Assembly: GCF_040939455.1 (NCBI RefSeq)
Contig: NC_134117.1
Span: 66,424,501 to 66,488,500 of the forward strand
Origin: Microcebus murinus
Taxonomy: Eukaryota > Chordata > Mammalia > Primates > Cheirogaleidae
DNA: 64,000 nt
Direction of reading: 5' to 3'
A program made the position numbers and the translations under genes. The notes under the pieces were generated by a model. It made no database searches and was not told the origin of the DNA. It worked only from the letters and a program-made list of their open reading frames with translations. Numbering within the stretch: position 1 is the stretch's first letter; each line of letters opens with the position of its first letter. Below, one piece after another: positions 48,542 through 60,639 of the stretch.

Positions 48542-48975
48542 AACCACATTTTTTCCCCCAACAGCAGCTGGGACTTTCTATTTATTTGCCCGCTATTTAT
48601 AACTCAGTTAGACAAGGAGGCCTTATCTCCTCCTCCTACCACGCTCCCCCAAATGAAATTCCTCTAGGGCGGATCCACTTTTATCTAAACTGGTTGGACA
48701 GAGGAGGGCAGCATATATAATCCATACTGAAACAGATAAGGCTCTCTCCTTGTACTTGATATAAAAATAACCAACAAGCAAAATGAGCACGGATAGGGAA
48801 AAATTAATTTACTTCCCTGCCTAATTAGTAGATGCAGGATAAATGTATCTGCTTAGCTCGCTAATTATAATAATACTTATCAGTTACGTGAAGCTCTTTA
48901 TCATCAAAAATACTGCACTCCACTGACACTAAATAATTAATCTTTGGCACCCTGTTGTGAGCGTTTTATCTGAGC
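48542..48975. promoter_or_regulatory. Candidate GATA-rich cis-regulatory module
   Basis: Six WGATAR matches on either strand: CTTATCT (48622), TTATCT (48681), AGATAAG (48734), CTTATCA (48876), TTATCA (48898) and TTATCT (48966). Also present are a RUNX-like AACCACA (48542-48548), a CAGCTG E-box (48565-48570), a MEF2-type CTATTTATAA (48593-48602) and homeodomain-like TAATTA cores (48821-48828, 48861-48870, about 48932-48942). About 0.7 WGATAR sites would be expected by chance in 350 bp of random sequence. No transposon is recognised in this block. The enhancer role is inferred. Confidence 0.45.
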
Positions 48976-50931
48976 AGAAGGACCATGGGGTTAGAGGAGA
49001 GCAGATCAGGGCGATGTGGGAAGACCTCCCCTTATCTTTAAGCAAAAGCTGTGGCACGTGTTCCAGTCCCCTGGCCCAGGACCTGGTGCTCGGGAACAAT
49101 CCGTCTACCTCAGCTGGCCCAGGCTCTGCCAGCTGCAAGGTGAAGTCCAGCATCAAGTCCCAGCACCCACGAAGCCTGCCCCGCTGTGTAGCCAGACTCC
49201 TCCTCCAGCCGTGGGCGAGGTCAGTGGTGGCCCTGCGAGAGTGGAGTCCACGGGGTCCCAGCTGCAGCAGGAGTGGCCTCCAGGGGAGCCCTGCTGGGCG
49301 CCTGCAGCCGGTAACGGACTTTCTGCCCAGTGCCTGGCTTGATGTTCAATTGCTCTGCTCTGCGTTTTCCCTTGTCCTGTGGTGGGATCCAAACCCTAGC
49401 ATCACTCATGTCCACTTGGAAGTCCTGATAAGGTCTGTAACTTCCACCTTCACCAGATACCAGAAACTTCTTTGCCTCTACACCTTGTGGCCTCATTGAG
49501 AGTCGCTGCACCTGAGATCACACACTTTAAACAGACACAGTCTCAGGCTTGAATACAATGGGGCTTGATGACCCTGGACCATGCCCATGAGGGCAGGAGT
49601 CTTTGACCCAGACCAGGACTCAGGTTACAGGCCAAGTGGAAAGCAGGTGTGACCTGTCTACAGCCCTCGCTGCAGCTTCGAAGACCTGTCATTCTCACAC
49701 ATTGGGATGGTATTAGTGTCACAAAAGAAAGAAAAAAAAATCCAACACAGTCATCTTGTGTTTGGTACTTGTTGGATCCTCAACAAAGTTTGTTTAAAAA
49801 ATTAAAATATTCAAATCATTTTGTAACAGCTTATATTTTGACTTTCAGAGAACAGGAAACGCATATCCAAGCAATAAGAATATCTGCAAGTGTGAGATCT
49901 CCCTTTTACCTTGCAGCCAGGGGTGGGAGAAGGGGGAATCACTCAAAAGAATTTCTTACAGCCCCTACTTAAATCGAGGCTTTATTGTGTTTTCATCTTT
50001 TTCCTTACTTATGCATAATAGACCATATACATATTATTTAAATTTAAAATTTGTTAAAGCTCAAAGCTACTATAATGGAATAAGAATTATAAGTTCTAAT
50101 TATATGGCTTTGAGGCAATGTAATCATGCAGCGGTTTTTGAAAACAATATGAATGCAACATAACAGATTTCTCTCTCTCTCTCTCTTACTCATTTCTTAA
50201 TATTGTCCTTTATTCTTAACCATGGAAAAATACCTAACTCCTGGCCCTACAACAATCATCCCTCTATAATTCAGTTAAACATACATTTCTGGTTAAATCA
50301 TGTGGGTTCAGAAAGAAGAGGAGGCAAAGAAATAGGCAAGTTTGCTATGTCTTCTTACCCCATGTCTGTGAGGTGGGACTCAGGTCTCCATTTCACAAAT
50401 CAGAAACCTGAGTTCATAGGTTCGATCTGATGCTAAATCCCCAATGTCTACTTCTGTTCCCCACACGGGGGACCAGGTAGGGGCATCAGCTCTGGATGGG
50501 GAAGATGGCAGTGAAAGGCCCTGACCAAGGAAAGGCCCAGCAAAGAACAATGCTATCAAGAAATCACAGAGCCACGGAGTATAGGAGAAGGATCAGATTT
50601 GTTCCTCGTGGAGCCCAGAGCAGGAATGACACTGAAAGCTTCCAGGTGCTGGGTTTCCATTCATTCACTGATGCGGAGACTGCTGGACCTTCTGAGCTCT
50701 TGTAGACAGTGGGCTGGCTTCTTCAGTAGTTGGTTTTGTAGAGATGAATGAACACAGAAAAGAAATAATTTCATCAGGGATGTTGTAGGAGAAATGCAAT
50801 CTATAGTCAGATAACTGTGTCTCTTGAGGTCAGTTCAAAACCTGAGGTCCTCTGACTCTATGTTTCAACTCTCAATGTCTTATTTTCCTCATTTTCAAAA
50901 TTAGAGAAGTTGAGTTAAAACCTAAGCAAAT
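48976..50931. other. Unassigned sequence, 2 kb
   Basis: GC-richer up to about 49500, then AT-rich. It holds a short (TC)n at 50168-50186. The open frames at 48957-49499 overlap in several frames and both strands and show no domain. Confidence 0.5.
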
Positions 50932-51230
50932 GGCTGGGAGTAGTGGTTCAGGTCTGTAATCCTAGCACTTTAGGAGATTGAGGCAGGACGATCACTTGAG
51001 ACCAGGAGTTCAAGATCAGTCTGGGCAACATAGCAGGACCCCATCTCTACAAAAAAAAATTTCTAAAGTTAGCCAGGCATGATGGTGCCTGCCTGTAGTC
51101 CCAGGTACTTGGGAGGCCGAGGCAGGAGGATAATCTGAGCCCAGGAGTTCGAGGCTGCAGTGAGCTGTGATCACACTGCAGCACTCAGCCTGAGTGACAA
51201 AGTGAGACTCTGCCTCAAACAAAAAAAAAG
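50932..51230 (+). mobile_element. AluJ-type element
   Basis: It is dimeric, starting 'ggctgggagtagtggttcag', with middle A-run 'aaaaaaaaattt' and right arm ending 'gtgagctgtgatcacactgc' and 'cctgagtgacaaagtgag'. It lacks the lemur-type linker, so it belongs to an older, pan-primate AluJ lineage. Confidence 0.9.
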
Positions 51231-51491
51231 TCTAAATAAATAATTGAAATTTTATAGCTATATGTGTGTATGTGCATGCCCTGAAATACAGCCTACACTT
51301 AAGTATAGCTTGTGAAGACTCCACATTACACAGCTGTATTTAGCAAGCTAGGCACATGTTATTAGAAGAAAGAATAAATAGATTGTATTTCCCAGGCAGT
51401 GATTGTTTGATTAATTTAAAAAAAAAAAAGATGGGTAAGAAAAGAGAATTGAAGGGTTACACTATTTAGATTGATCAAAAATGACAATGAA

Positions 51492-51814
51492 GGCTGGGTG
51501 CGGTGGTTCACGCCTGTAATCCTAGCACTCTGGGAGGCTGAGGCAGGCGAATCGTTTGAGCTCAGGAGTTCAAGACCAGCCTGAGCAAGAGCGAGACCCT
51601 GTCTCTACTAAAAATAGAAAGAAATTAATTGGCCAACGAAAAATATATAGAAAAAATTAGCCGGGCATGGTGGCACATGCCTGTAGTCCCAGCTACTCAG
51701 GAGGCTGAAGCAGGAGGATCCCTTGAGCCCAGGAGTTTGAGGTTGCTGTGAGCGAGGCTGACGCCATGGCACTGTAGCCTGGGCAACAGAGTGAGACTCT
51801 GTCTCCAAAAAAAA
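51492..51814 (+). mobile_element. Lemur-type full-length Alu
   Basis: It starts 'ggctgggtgcggtggttcac' with A and B box regions of the 7SL-derived Pol III promoter in place. It has the long linker 'ttggccaacgaaaaatatat' and a right arm with 'gaggctgacgccatggcac', then an A-tail. Flanks 'gacaatgaa' and 'taacgatgaa' may be a degraded target duplication. It is the best single clue to a lemur source. Confidence 0.95.
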
Positions 51815-52961
51815 GTAACGATGAAGAATGACATGCAGAACTGGTGGTGTGAGCGTTCCTTACAGGATGTCTCTTATTTTCACAGTAAAAATAGCCGCTG
51901 TGTAATAAAGACAACCACAATAAAGACAGCCACTTTGTGCTTCCTGTTAATAGTGTCCATGTACGTACCACGTGTTTCCCACATTTAATATGCACAACAA
52001 ATAACCATTAATAGTTATTATTCGCATTACACAAACAGAAGAAAATAAAGTTTATATAAGAGAGATAGTGTGCCCACGACCCACAGCTATGCTGCAGGCT
52101 AGCGACTCCTTGCTCTTTCTACTGCGCTCTGCCCAAGGATAATCAGAGAAACCAGCACCCAGTGAGTTAAAATGTCACTTACTCTCATAATTCATGCCAA
52201 ATTATCTTTCAGGTAATGTGGCCTTGTAAGGAGATTCCATAGTTTTTGGTAGTGGATGCCCTCTGCCCATCCCTGAGTCTGCAGCAGTCTGTCCTCTTTG
52301 ACACAGGAGCCCGGGGCTCTGCAGCCTGCCTTCCCCAGAGAGCACTCTGCCAAGAGCCCTCTGTACCCCCAGAAACTGCCAAGTTCCCTCCACACTCAGA
52401 CCCTTGATAAAGAAACCTCCACCTAGATTCTTTCTGCGCCACTGGCTTCCTCTTGCACAGAACCATCCTCCCCGAGCTTCCTGGCAACACGATCTGTCCT
52501 TAGCTATAACACCTTAAAAGGTTAAAGACAAGCGCATCCTTTTTGTCGCAGAAAATTATAATAATTCTGTTTCCCAATGACATATGCTGTATTGACAAAG
52601 GGCCGCAGGCCTTTCTCTTCCCCAAACTTTCAAAACAGAAGGTCTCTGTCCAAAATAGAAGTGAATGTTACACTGTTTCCATTAAAGAAGGAAACAAGAG
52701 GAGTCTCAGAGCCACAAACGTTCTATTTCCAAGTTCAGAGCAAACAAAAAAATATGTCAGCCCAGAGGGAATGGGTTCGGTGGGAAGGGGAGTGAGACAT
52801 GCAAACTATATTCTATGTTTAAATCCCAACATATGGGCTGTTCCTATTTTAGGATGACAAATACTGACTTCCATATTTTGATAATTAATGACATACAAAG
52901 AGGAGCTAAACTACTTTTGAGGTCTCAGTAGACTATCCCAGTATCAGTAGTTCGGGGACCA
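51815..52961. other. Unassigned sequence
   Basis: No recognised repeat. Frames at 52192-52490 (-) and 52543-52857 (+) have no family signature. Confidence 0.5.
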
Positions 52962-53065
52962 TGTGCCCATTTTGTAGATCAGATTTGGGGAAGTCAGTTG
53001 GCATCACTCAAGGTCACCCAGCAAAGCAGAGTGTAGATGAGGAGTTAAGCACATGACCTTGTTTC
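52962..53065 (-). mobile_element. MIR core, reverse orientation
   Basis: 'tgcccattttgtagatcaga', 'ctcaaggtcacccagcaaag' and 'tagatgaggagttaagcac' give the MIR core complement. Confidence 0.6.
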
Positions 53066-54419
53066 TCCTAATGAAACTCATTTTCTGGGATCAACTTTTA
53101 ACAACGTTGTGCATCCCTAACATGAAACCTGCTAAGATCCAGGGTTAGTGAGAGCCCCTTTGGGTGCTGGGCTGAAAGGCAAGGGGTTGTGAAGGGTGGT
53201 GATGGGCACAACTGAGCCCCAGGGTGGCAGCAGTGTTCTGTGTGGGCTGAACTAAATGCTGGGCAGACCACTGGACCGTTTCTATTTGTTGGGCAATTGA
53301 AAAACACATTTTAAAAGTCAAATGACACAAACCCTCTACATCTTTCCCATGAGTGACAGTGGGCTAGGTCTCACTGTCCGTGTTACACAGTGCTAGCAGC
53401 ACCAGGATCCAACTTCCAAGGCCCCAGGCTGTCGCCCTTCTCTGCTCCCAAAATGCATCCCCACTCCTCGCCCCTGGCCATCCCTTGGCCTGGGTCCCGT
53501 CTCTAGTCAAGTCTGCAGATTGCAGTTCTGCAGTGAGTCAGCCTGGCCCTTACCATCCCTGCATCTTTGGTCCCCAGAATGCTCTTTGGGAGGTTCACAC
53601 ACTTAGGTGTGTGCAGGTGTATCTTTATTTTTTTTTCTCTAATTAGACTGATATATTAGAAGCTGGGGGTTAAAAATATAATACTCAACTCAGGACTACC
53701 CACCACCTCACTCAGAGTTCTGTCTGGGCTTCCAAAGTCTTGCGTGTATCATGATTTAGGGTGGAGTGAGAAGCAAGGTGTGCAGGTGGTTGTCTACAAC
53801 ATGCTGCAAATACTCAAACTCAATGCCTCGTGCTCAATTCTGGCTGTCGGTCCTCCCAGGTAACCGCAGTCTCTGTGTCCCCCCACCCCCGTCAGGCTCC
53901 TCCCCCGTTGCTCTCCCTCAGCTGCTCTTCCCTGGATGGTAGATGTTTTGGCTGTGGCCTCATCACCCCAGCCTCAGGAAACCCGGCCTGACCATGTTAC
54001 TGCTGGTGCAGGGGGATGCGGTTCTTGGCCAGAAAGTGCTAGATTGAACTCCAAAACTCTTTCAGGGCTGTCTGCATAGACACTTCTTTAGCCATTTCTG
54101 TCCCAGATTTGGTCACTTTCCTGGGCTCCATCTGAGGAAACTGGCAAGGCCTCACTAGGAATTTTCATTTTAATCCTACAAGAAGTAGCATTTTTACCCA
54201 GAAGTTTAACTAAATATAACCCCAACATCTGCTTTGTTCTGGCAAGTGAATTATCTTTTCTACTCCATCTTTGACATCACCATTTCCAAAGTCATCCCAA
54301 TGAGTCTTAGAATCTAAACCTTCTTCCCATTAAGACTTTGAAAATTGACATGTGAAATCAAGAATTGATGGATGAGATATGAGTGTGTGTGTACATGTGC
54401 ACATGCACACTGATTTATA
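53066..54419. other. Unassigned sequence
   Basis: Moderately GC-rich to about 54050, with a short TG/CA run at 54385-54410. No recognised gene or transposon. Confidence 0.5.
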
Positions 54420-55087
54420 ATTTGCTAATAAACTCTTATCTCTATCTTAATCTTTTACCTTTATCAATTGAGATGATTATATGATTTATTTCTTTTATTC
54501 TATTAGTGTGGTAAATTATATGATTAATTTTCAAATGCCAATTTCTGGAATAAAAAACCCAAGTTAGCTAAAATAGCATATTTGCTTGCATATAACTTTG
54601 GATTTCATTTAATAATAAGCATTTGGGAATTTTTTTCCTCAGAGAGATTATCCTTCTTCGCAAATTCCTTGTCATATTTTGATATCAAGTTATGCTGATC
54701 TCATAAAATGAGTTGGGAAGGATTCTCTCTGATTCTGTTAGGTGGACAGTTTAAGATTTGTGTTATTTCTTTCATAAGCATTTGTTAGATTTCATTGATC
54801 AGAGTATATCAGCCTGAAGTATTATTGTGTCATTTAGTGTGAACATTTAATTTCTTTAATAGATATAGGACTATTCAGATTATTTATGCCTCTTTTTGTC
54901 AGGTTTGGCTAAATTATATTCTCCAGAAATTTATTTTAGCAAAATTTTAAAAATTATTTGTCAAAAATAATTGATAGTGCCCTCTTATGATCTTTTAAAG
55001 TGTTTGTAGATCTTATAATTATGATTTTCATTTCTCATGGTGGAGTTTATGCTATTCATCCTTTTTTGCTTATTCATTCCATTTAGG

Positions 55088-55133
55088 AACTGCACTCCAG
55101 CCTGGGCAACAGAGCGACACACTGCCTCTAAAA

Positions 55134-55186
<53 letters not shown>
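55088..55186 (+). mobile_element. 47-bp Alu 3' stub with (CA)n tail
   Basis: 'aactgcactccagcctgggc' to 'cctctaaaaat' is the last piece of an AluJ/FLAM-like unit. The A-tail has become a pure CA run at 55136-55186. L1 sequence flanks both sides. Confidence 0.8.
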
Positions 55187-55187
<1 letters not shown>

Positions 55188-55356
55188 TTTTGTTGATTGC
55201 ATGATTTTATCCTTATTTTAATCAATATTCTTGATGATTTTTTATTTTCTTATTCTTATCAGTAACAGAGCAGTATGTAATCTCTCAGATTGACCATGCC
55301 TGTTTTTATTTTTGTTTTAGTTCTGCCAATATTTGCTTTGTGTATTTTGAAGCTCT

Positions 55357-55778
55357 TGTAGGTTGATTTGTGTTTCCCAGAAGGAAATGTTGAAATCCTG
55401 ACCTGCGAATGTGACCTTATTTGGAAATAGGGTCTTGGCAGATGTAATCAAGTTAAGATGAGATCATACTGGCTTAGGGTATTTCCTAATCCAATATAAT
55501 CGTCCCTATAAGAAAATAGGGATTTCTGGAGGAGAATGCCATGTGACAGTGTCATTAGAAATTAGAAGGATGCAGTTGTAACCCAAGGAACCCCAAGGAT
55601 GGACAGCCACAACCAGATGCTGGGAAGAGGCAAAGGAGGATTCAACTCCGAGTTTCAGAGAGCACATGGCCTGCTGACCTCTCCATTTTAGATTTCTACC
55701 ATCCAGAACTGTCAGAGAACAAATTTCTGTTGTTTTAAGCCACTCACTTTGTTACAGCAGTCTTTAGAAATTAATGGA
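55357..55778 (+). mobile_element. MLT1-type MaLR solo LTR
   Basis: 'ttgatttgtgtttcccagaa', 'gtgaccttatttggaaatag', 'gacagccacaaccagatgct' and 'aatttctgttgttttaagcc', ending near 'gaaattaatggaga', is a sense-orientation MLT1 LTR inserted in the L1M. Confidence 0.75.
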
Positions 55779-56008
55779 GAGGGTAAATTCTTAGGAGCCT
55801 AAAAGTTTAAAGTTTGTATAATTTTATGAATTGAAACTTTTGTAGTTATTACATGCTCCTGTTTATCCATGATCTTTGCTTTAAATCCTACTTTGATATT
55901 AATATTACTACCCTATCTCCATTTTCACTGTTTGCATGCTCTATCTTATTACATTTATTCATTTTTAGATTCTGTGCATTCTCATTTGTCTCTTATATTT
56001 TATGGATT

Positions 56009-56249
56009 TTTATTTACTTATTTTTATTTCAAAATATTGAGGGGATACAAATGTTTTTGTTACATGACTTGAGTCAGGGCTATAAGTGTGCCCATCACCT
56101 GAGCAGTGTTCAATGACCCGTTAGGGGTTTTTGCCCCTCATCCTCTCCCCAGACCCTGCCTGATTTCCAGTGACTTTTACTTCCTTCTGTGCACGTGTGC
56201 CCACTGGTTAGTCCCAATTTATTAAAGAGTACATGTGGTGTTTGCTTTC
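56009..56249 (-). mobile_element. Short strepsirrhine L1 3'-UTR copy
   Basis: 'caaaatattgaggggataca', 'gtgtgcccatcacctgagca' and 'aagagtacatgtggtgtttg' are the complement of the same 3'-UTR as the copies at 38926 and 59957. It is severely 5'-truncated. Confidence 0.8.
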
Positions 56250-56809
56250 AAAAATTTTTTAATTAGCCTAATAATCTGTCATTTAATTGGATTATTCCAT
56301 GTTCTTACACCATCATGTTTTTGTGTGTTTAAATCTACAATTTTCTTGATTGCTTTCTATGTGTCTCGTCTTCCTATCTTATTTCTTCTCTCCTTTCTTC
56401 CTTTCTTGGGAATTATCATTATTACTCACTATTCCTGTCATTAGCTTGTTATTAGCTTGTTATCCCAGAAAATCCATCATGAATCCCTGGCTAAGTAAAG
56501 TCCAATATAAATCAGGACTTTTATCTTTTATCAGGCAAAGAAAGGGTGTTAGAACACCATACCTATATTTAATCACCTTCTCAAATATATTTATTTTAAT
56601 TATTTGAATTCTGTATATTTTTAGCCACCATAATACATTATTACTGTTTTGAAACATTTAACTTTCATCTGAGTGTATCTACATCTTTAACTTTGCCATT
56701 GCTTCTTATTTCTTTGTGATTTCTTAAACTCCTAACTGGGATTATTTTTTCCTTCTGCTTGACACACTTGTCTTAACATTTTGTTTAGTGTGGGCCTGCC
56801 AGTGAGATA

Positions 56810-56810
<1 letters not shown>

Positions 56811-56852
<42 letters not shown>
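56811..56852 (+). repeat. (TGTC)n(TC)n microsatellite
   Basis: About seven TGTC units, then TC dinucleotides, within the L1M. Confidence 0.9.
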
Positions 56853-56905
56853 ATGTCTGTGTGTGTATGTATTTGAGAATATCTTTATTTTTACTTCATT
56901 TTGTC

Positions 56906-59392
56906 TTTGTCCATGTTTGCTACTATAACAAAAGGTCAAAAATGGGATAATTTATAAGACACAGGAATTTATTTCTCACAGGTTTGGAGCCCAGCAGATT
57001 CCGTGTCTGGTAAAGGATCACTGTCTGCTTCCAGACTAGAACCTGTTCACTGCACCCTCACAGGGCAGAGAGGGCAAACCCCGTGTCTGCACATGGTGGA
57101 AGGCGGAAGGCAAAAAAATGGGCAGAGCTAGTTCTCTCAAGCCTTTTGTAAGGTATTAATCCCATTCATAAAGGCAGATCCCTCATGATTTAATTGCACC
57201 ACAAAGCCCCCACCTCTTAATACTATCACACTGGGCCTTAGTTTCAACATATGAATTTAGGGGGAGACACATATATTGAAATTATAGCATACTATGTCCA
57301 GCCCCCTGAAATTCCTGTCCTCACATGCAAAATACATTCACTTCATCCTATTAACCCCCAAATCTTTAGTTTTTTCCAGCATCTAACTTGTTCTAGCAGC
57401 AACTTTAAAGTCTAAGTCCAAAGTTTCTTCTAAATATCATCTAAATCCGATAAAGGTGAGATTCAAGGTACAATTCATTCTGAGACAAATACTCTCCAGC
57501 TATAATCCTATGAAATCAAACAAGTTATAATCCCAAAATATATTGGCTGGACAGGCATAGGATAGACATTTCCATTTCATGAGGGAGAAATAGGAAGGAA
57601 GAAAGGGGTAATAGATCTTGACCAAATCCAAAATCCAATAGGACAAACATTAAATCTTAAGGTTCCAGAATAATATATTTTGATGTTAAGTCCCACCTTC
57701 CACAAACTGGGGTAGGGATTAGTCCCCTAAGGCTCTGGGCTGCCCAGCCCCCATGGCTACTCTGGGGGAAGCACTCACAGCTATTCTCAGGGCTTGGAGT
57801 CAGGTACATGAAGCCCTCCCAGGCTGGGGTTGCATGCCGGTGGCTTTACAGATCTGAGGTCTCAGAGGAGCCCTGCTCCCATGGCTCCACTATGCTTTGC
57901 CCTAATATAGGCTGTCTGTGGCAGTTCTGTTCTCATTGCAGTTCTCTGCCTGGGGCCCAAGGCTTGTTGAGGCATCCTTTGACATCTAGGTGGAGGTAGC
58001 CATGCCTTCATAGCTCGTACTCTCTGCACACCTGCAGAATTGGCACCATGCAGGCACTGCCAAAGTTTACCACTTATATCCTCTGGAGTGGCAGCCCAAG
58101 TTGCACCTGAATTCATTTGAGCAGCATCTGGGGTGGCCAGAATGCAGACAGCAGAGACTGGAGGTGGTGGTAGGCAGATCTCACAAATACCCTACATTGC
58201 CCTCAGGGTCCTGGCACTCTGGGCTGTGATAGGTGTGGCAGTCTCAAAGACTTCCAAAATATCTTTACAGTCATGCTTTCATTGTCTTGATGGATAGCAT
58301 CTGGCTTCCTTCTATCCATACTAATCTCACCAAACACTTGCTTGGACTTACCCTTGGTATTGTCTCCTAAACATACCATTTTAGTCTTTATATATTGGCC
58401 AGGCTGAGAATTTTTCAAGTATTCAAGTTCTGTTTGAAATTAAATTTGTAATTATATAACAAATTCTATCTTTAATTCAATCTCTCTTCTAACAATTTAC
58501 TATAAGCAGACAAGATAAACCATGTAGCACCCTCAACACTTCGCTTAGAGATTTCTTCTACCAAATATCCTGTTTCAGTGCTCGTAAATTCTACCTTCCA
58601 CAAAATACAGAGTCCAGCCAAGTTATTTGCCATTTTATAACAAGGATGTCCTTGCCTTCAGTTTCTAATGAGACATGCCTCATTTCAATCTGAGTCCTCA
58701 TCAGTTTGACCCTTATTGTCCGTATTTCTACCAGCGTCCTGATCACGACCACTTAGGCAATCTCCAAAGAGACTGAGACTGTCTCTGCAGCTCTTCTCTT
58801 TTCCAGGCTTTCACCAGAATTTCCCTGCATGCTACCTTCACAAAAATCTAGGCTGTTTCTATCATGCACCTCCAACCTCTTCCAGCTTCGCCCCACTACG
58901 AGTTCCAAAGTCCTTTGTACATTTTCAGCTAATTTTTTAGAGCAACAACCCACTTCTCTACCAATTTCTGCCTTTGTTCATATGTACTGCTATGGAAAAA
59001 TACCTGAGACTAGACAATTCATAAAATATAGAAATTTATCTCTCATAGTTCAAGAGCCTGGGAAGTCCAAGATAAAGACACTAGCAGATTCAGTACCTGG
59101 TGAGGGCCTTTCTCTACTTGCAAGATGATGCCTTGATGCTATGTCCTCACGTGGGAGAAGGGGCGAACCATGTGACCATGTGTCCACACAAGGAGTGGCA
59201 TGGAAGAGCAAAACATGGTCCTAGACTGTTCTCCAGAGCCCTTTTGTAAGGATACTAATCCAACTCATGAAGGAAGAGCCCTTGTGATCTGATTATCTAT
59301 GGCAATTTAACCACCCTCTTAAAACAATCACACTGGGTCTTAAGTTCCAACATACGAATTTTGGAGGGATATACATTTTCAAACTTAGCAAT
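56906..59392 (-). mobile_element. Complete MaLR retroelement: LTR - internal - LTR (MST/THE1-type)
   Basis: The left LTR (about 56906-57287; 3' LTR in element sense) and right LTR (about 58973-59392) share 'cacactggg', 'ccaacat' and 'gaatttt..gg' end blocks and open with 'ttgttcatatgtactgc'-like text. Between them, about 1.68 kb resembles the MaLR internal region ('ccctgaaattcctgtcctca', 'atcagtttgacccttattg', 'cctccaacctcttccagctt'). MaLRs are non-autonomous ERVL relatives. No gag, pol or env frame is open here. Confidence 0.75.
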
Positions 59393-59956
59393 ATCTGAGG
59401 GATATTTACATTGGACATAGAATTTTAAGTTGACAGAATTTGTTTTTCAGCACTGTGAATACAGAATTTCATTGTCTTCTGTTTTCCATTTGGTTTCATG
59501 TTGAGAAATCATCTGCTAGCCTCATTATTGCTCCTTTAAATTAACACGACTCTGCAACACCCACTCCAGGCTGCTTTTAAGATATTTCTCTTTGTCTTGG
59601 AATTGCTGTTTTACTATTATGTGCTAGATATGGTCTTCAAAATGCCTCTCCTGTTGGTTTTTCAGCTTCTTGGATCTGTGCCTTTATATTACTTGCCAGT
59701 TTGTGGAAAATTCTAAGTCATTATCTATGAAAATATTACTCTCCCACATTTTATCTTTTTCTCCTCTCCTCCTGGGAGTCCAATTACACATATGTTATAT
59801 CTTTTTACCATATTTCATATGCCTTTTATTCCGTTTCCTGTAATTTCTTTCTTTTTACCTCTCCATTCTTCAGTGTGAATATTTTCTTCTGATCTATGTT
59901 TCATTCACAAATTCTTTCTTCACTTGTGATCAATTTGCTGTAAACCCAAATACGAT

Positions 59957-60412
59957 TTTTTAATTTCAGAATATTACAGGGGTACGAACACTTTGGTTAC
60001 ATAAATTGCCTTTGCAGCACCCGAGTCAGAGCTACAAGCGTGCCCATCCCCCAGACAGCGTGTGGCGCACCCATTAGGTGTGAATTTACCCATCCCTTCC
60101 TCCCCTCTCCCACATGCCCAACTCTTGGTAAATGTTACTTCTCATATGTACACATAAGTGTTGATCAATTAGTAGCAATTTGCTGATGAGTACCTGTGAT
60201 GTTTGTTTTTCCCTTCTTGTGATACTTCACTTAGAAGAATGAGCTCCAGCTCCATCTGGGATAATACCAAGGTATTAGTTCACCATCTTCTTATGGCTTA
60301 GTAGAACTCCATGGTATACATATACCACATCTTATTAATCCACTCATGTGCTGATGGGCACTTGGGTTGTTTCCACATCTTTGCAATTGTGAATTGTGCT
60401 GCTATAAACATT
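59957..60412 (-). mobile_element. Strepsirrhine L1 tail, 5'-truncated
   Basis: 'ttttttaatttcagaatatt', 'gtgcccatcccccagacag', 'gatgagtacctgtgatgttt', 'gaactccatggtatacatat' and 'gaattgtgctgctataaaca' are the complement of 3'-UTR plus the ORF2 end. It sits at the edge of the L1M host. 60413-60639 after it is unassigned. Confidence 0.85.
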
Positions 60413-60639
60413 TGTAATTCTCTAAAAAAAGACATCTGCACCCAAACATGAATTTTAAAATTCAGTTGTTTATTTAAGTTCTAAGCTTTTCATAAAAAAA
60501 TAAATGTTATCTCGTCTATCACAGATAGAGATTAAAAACCTTAATCTGCAGTAGGAAGTGATCACAAACTGATGCCTCGAGGCTCCGATGGGCATTCATT
60601 GCAGTTGGTGAAGTAGATAGAAAAAACTTAACCCTGGGG

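Larger units (their letters stand above)
54420..59956 (-). mobile_element. Old L1M host element, reverse orientation, broken by four inserts
   Basis: L1 ORF2 complement runs 54420-55087, 55187-55356 and 55779-56005 ('ttatgctgatctcataaaat', 'tctcatggtggagtttatgc', 'gatattaatattactaccc'), then 56250-56905. After the MaLR, 59393-59956 is ORF1-side sequence ('gacatagaattttaagttga', 'gggagtccaattacacatat'). The order fits one L1M. Inserts are an Alu stub, an MLT1 LTR, a young L1 tail and a complete MaLR. Confidence 0.65.

Noticed and set aside
54985..55185. Cys-Val-rich minus-strand frame
   Set aside because: It is the (CA)n tail of the Alu stub read in complement.
56906..59392. Possible retroviral genes between two LTRs
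   Set aside because: The internal region is MaLR-type and has no gag, pol or env frame.
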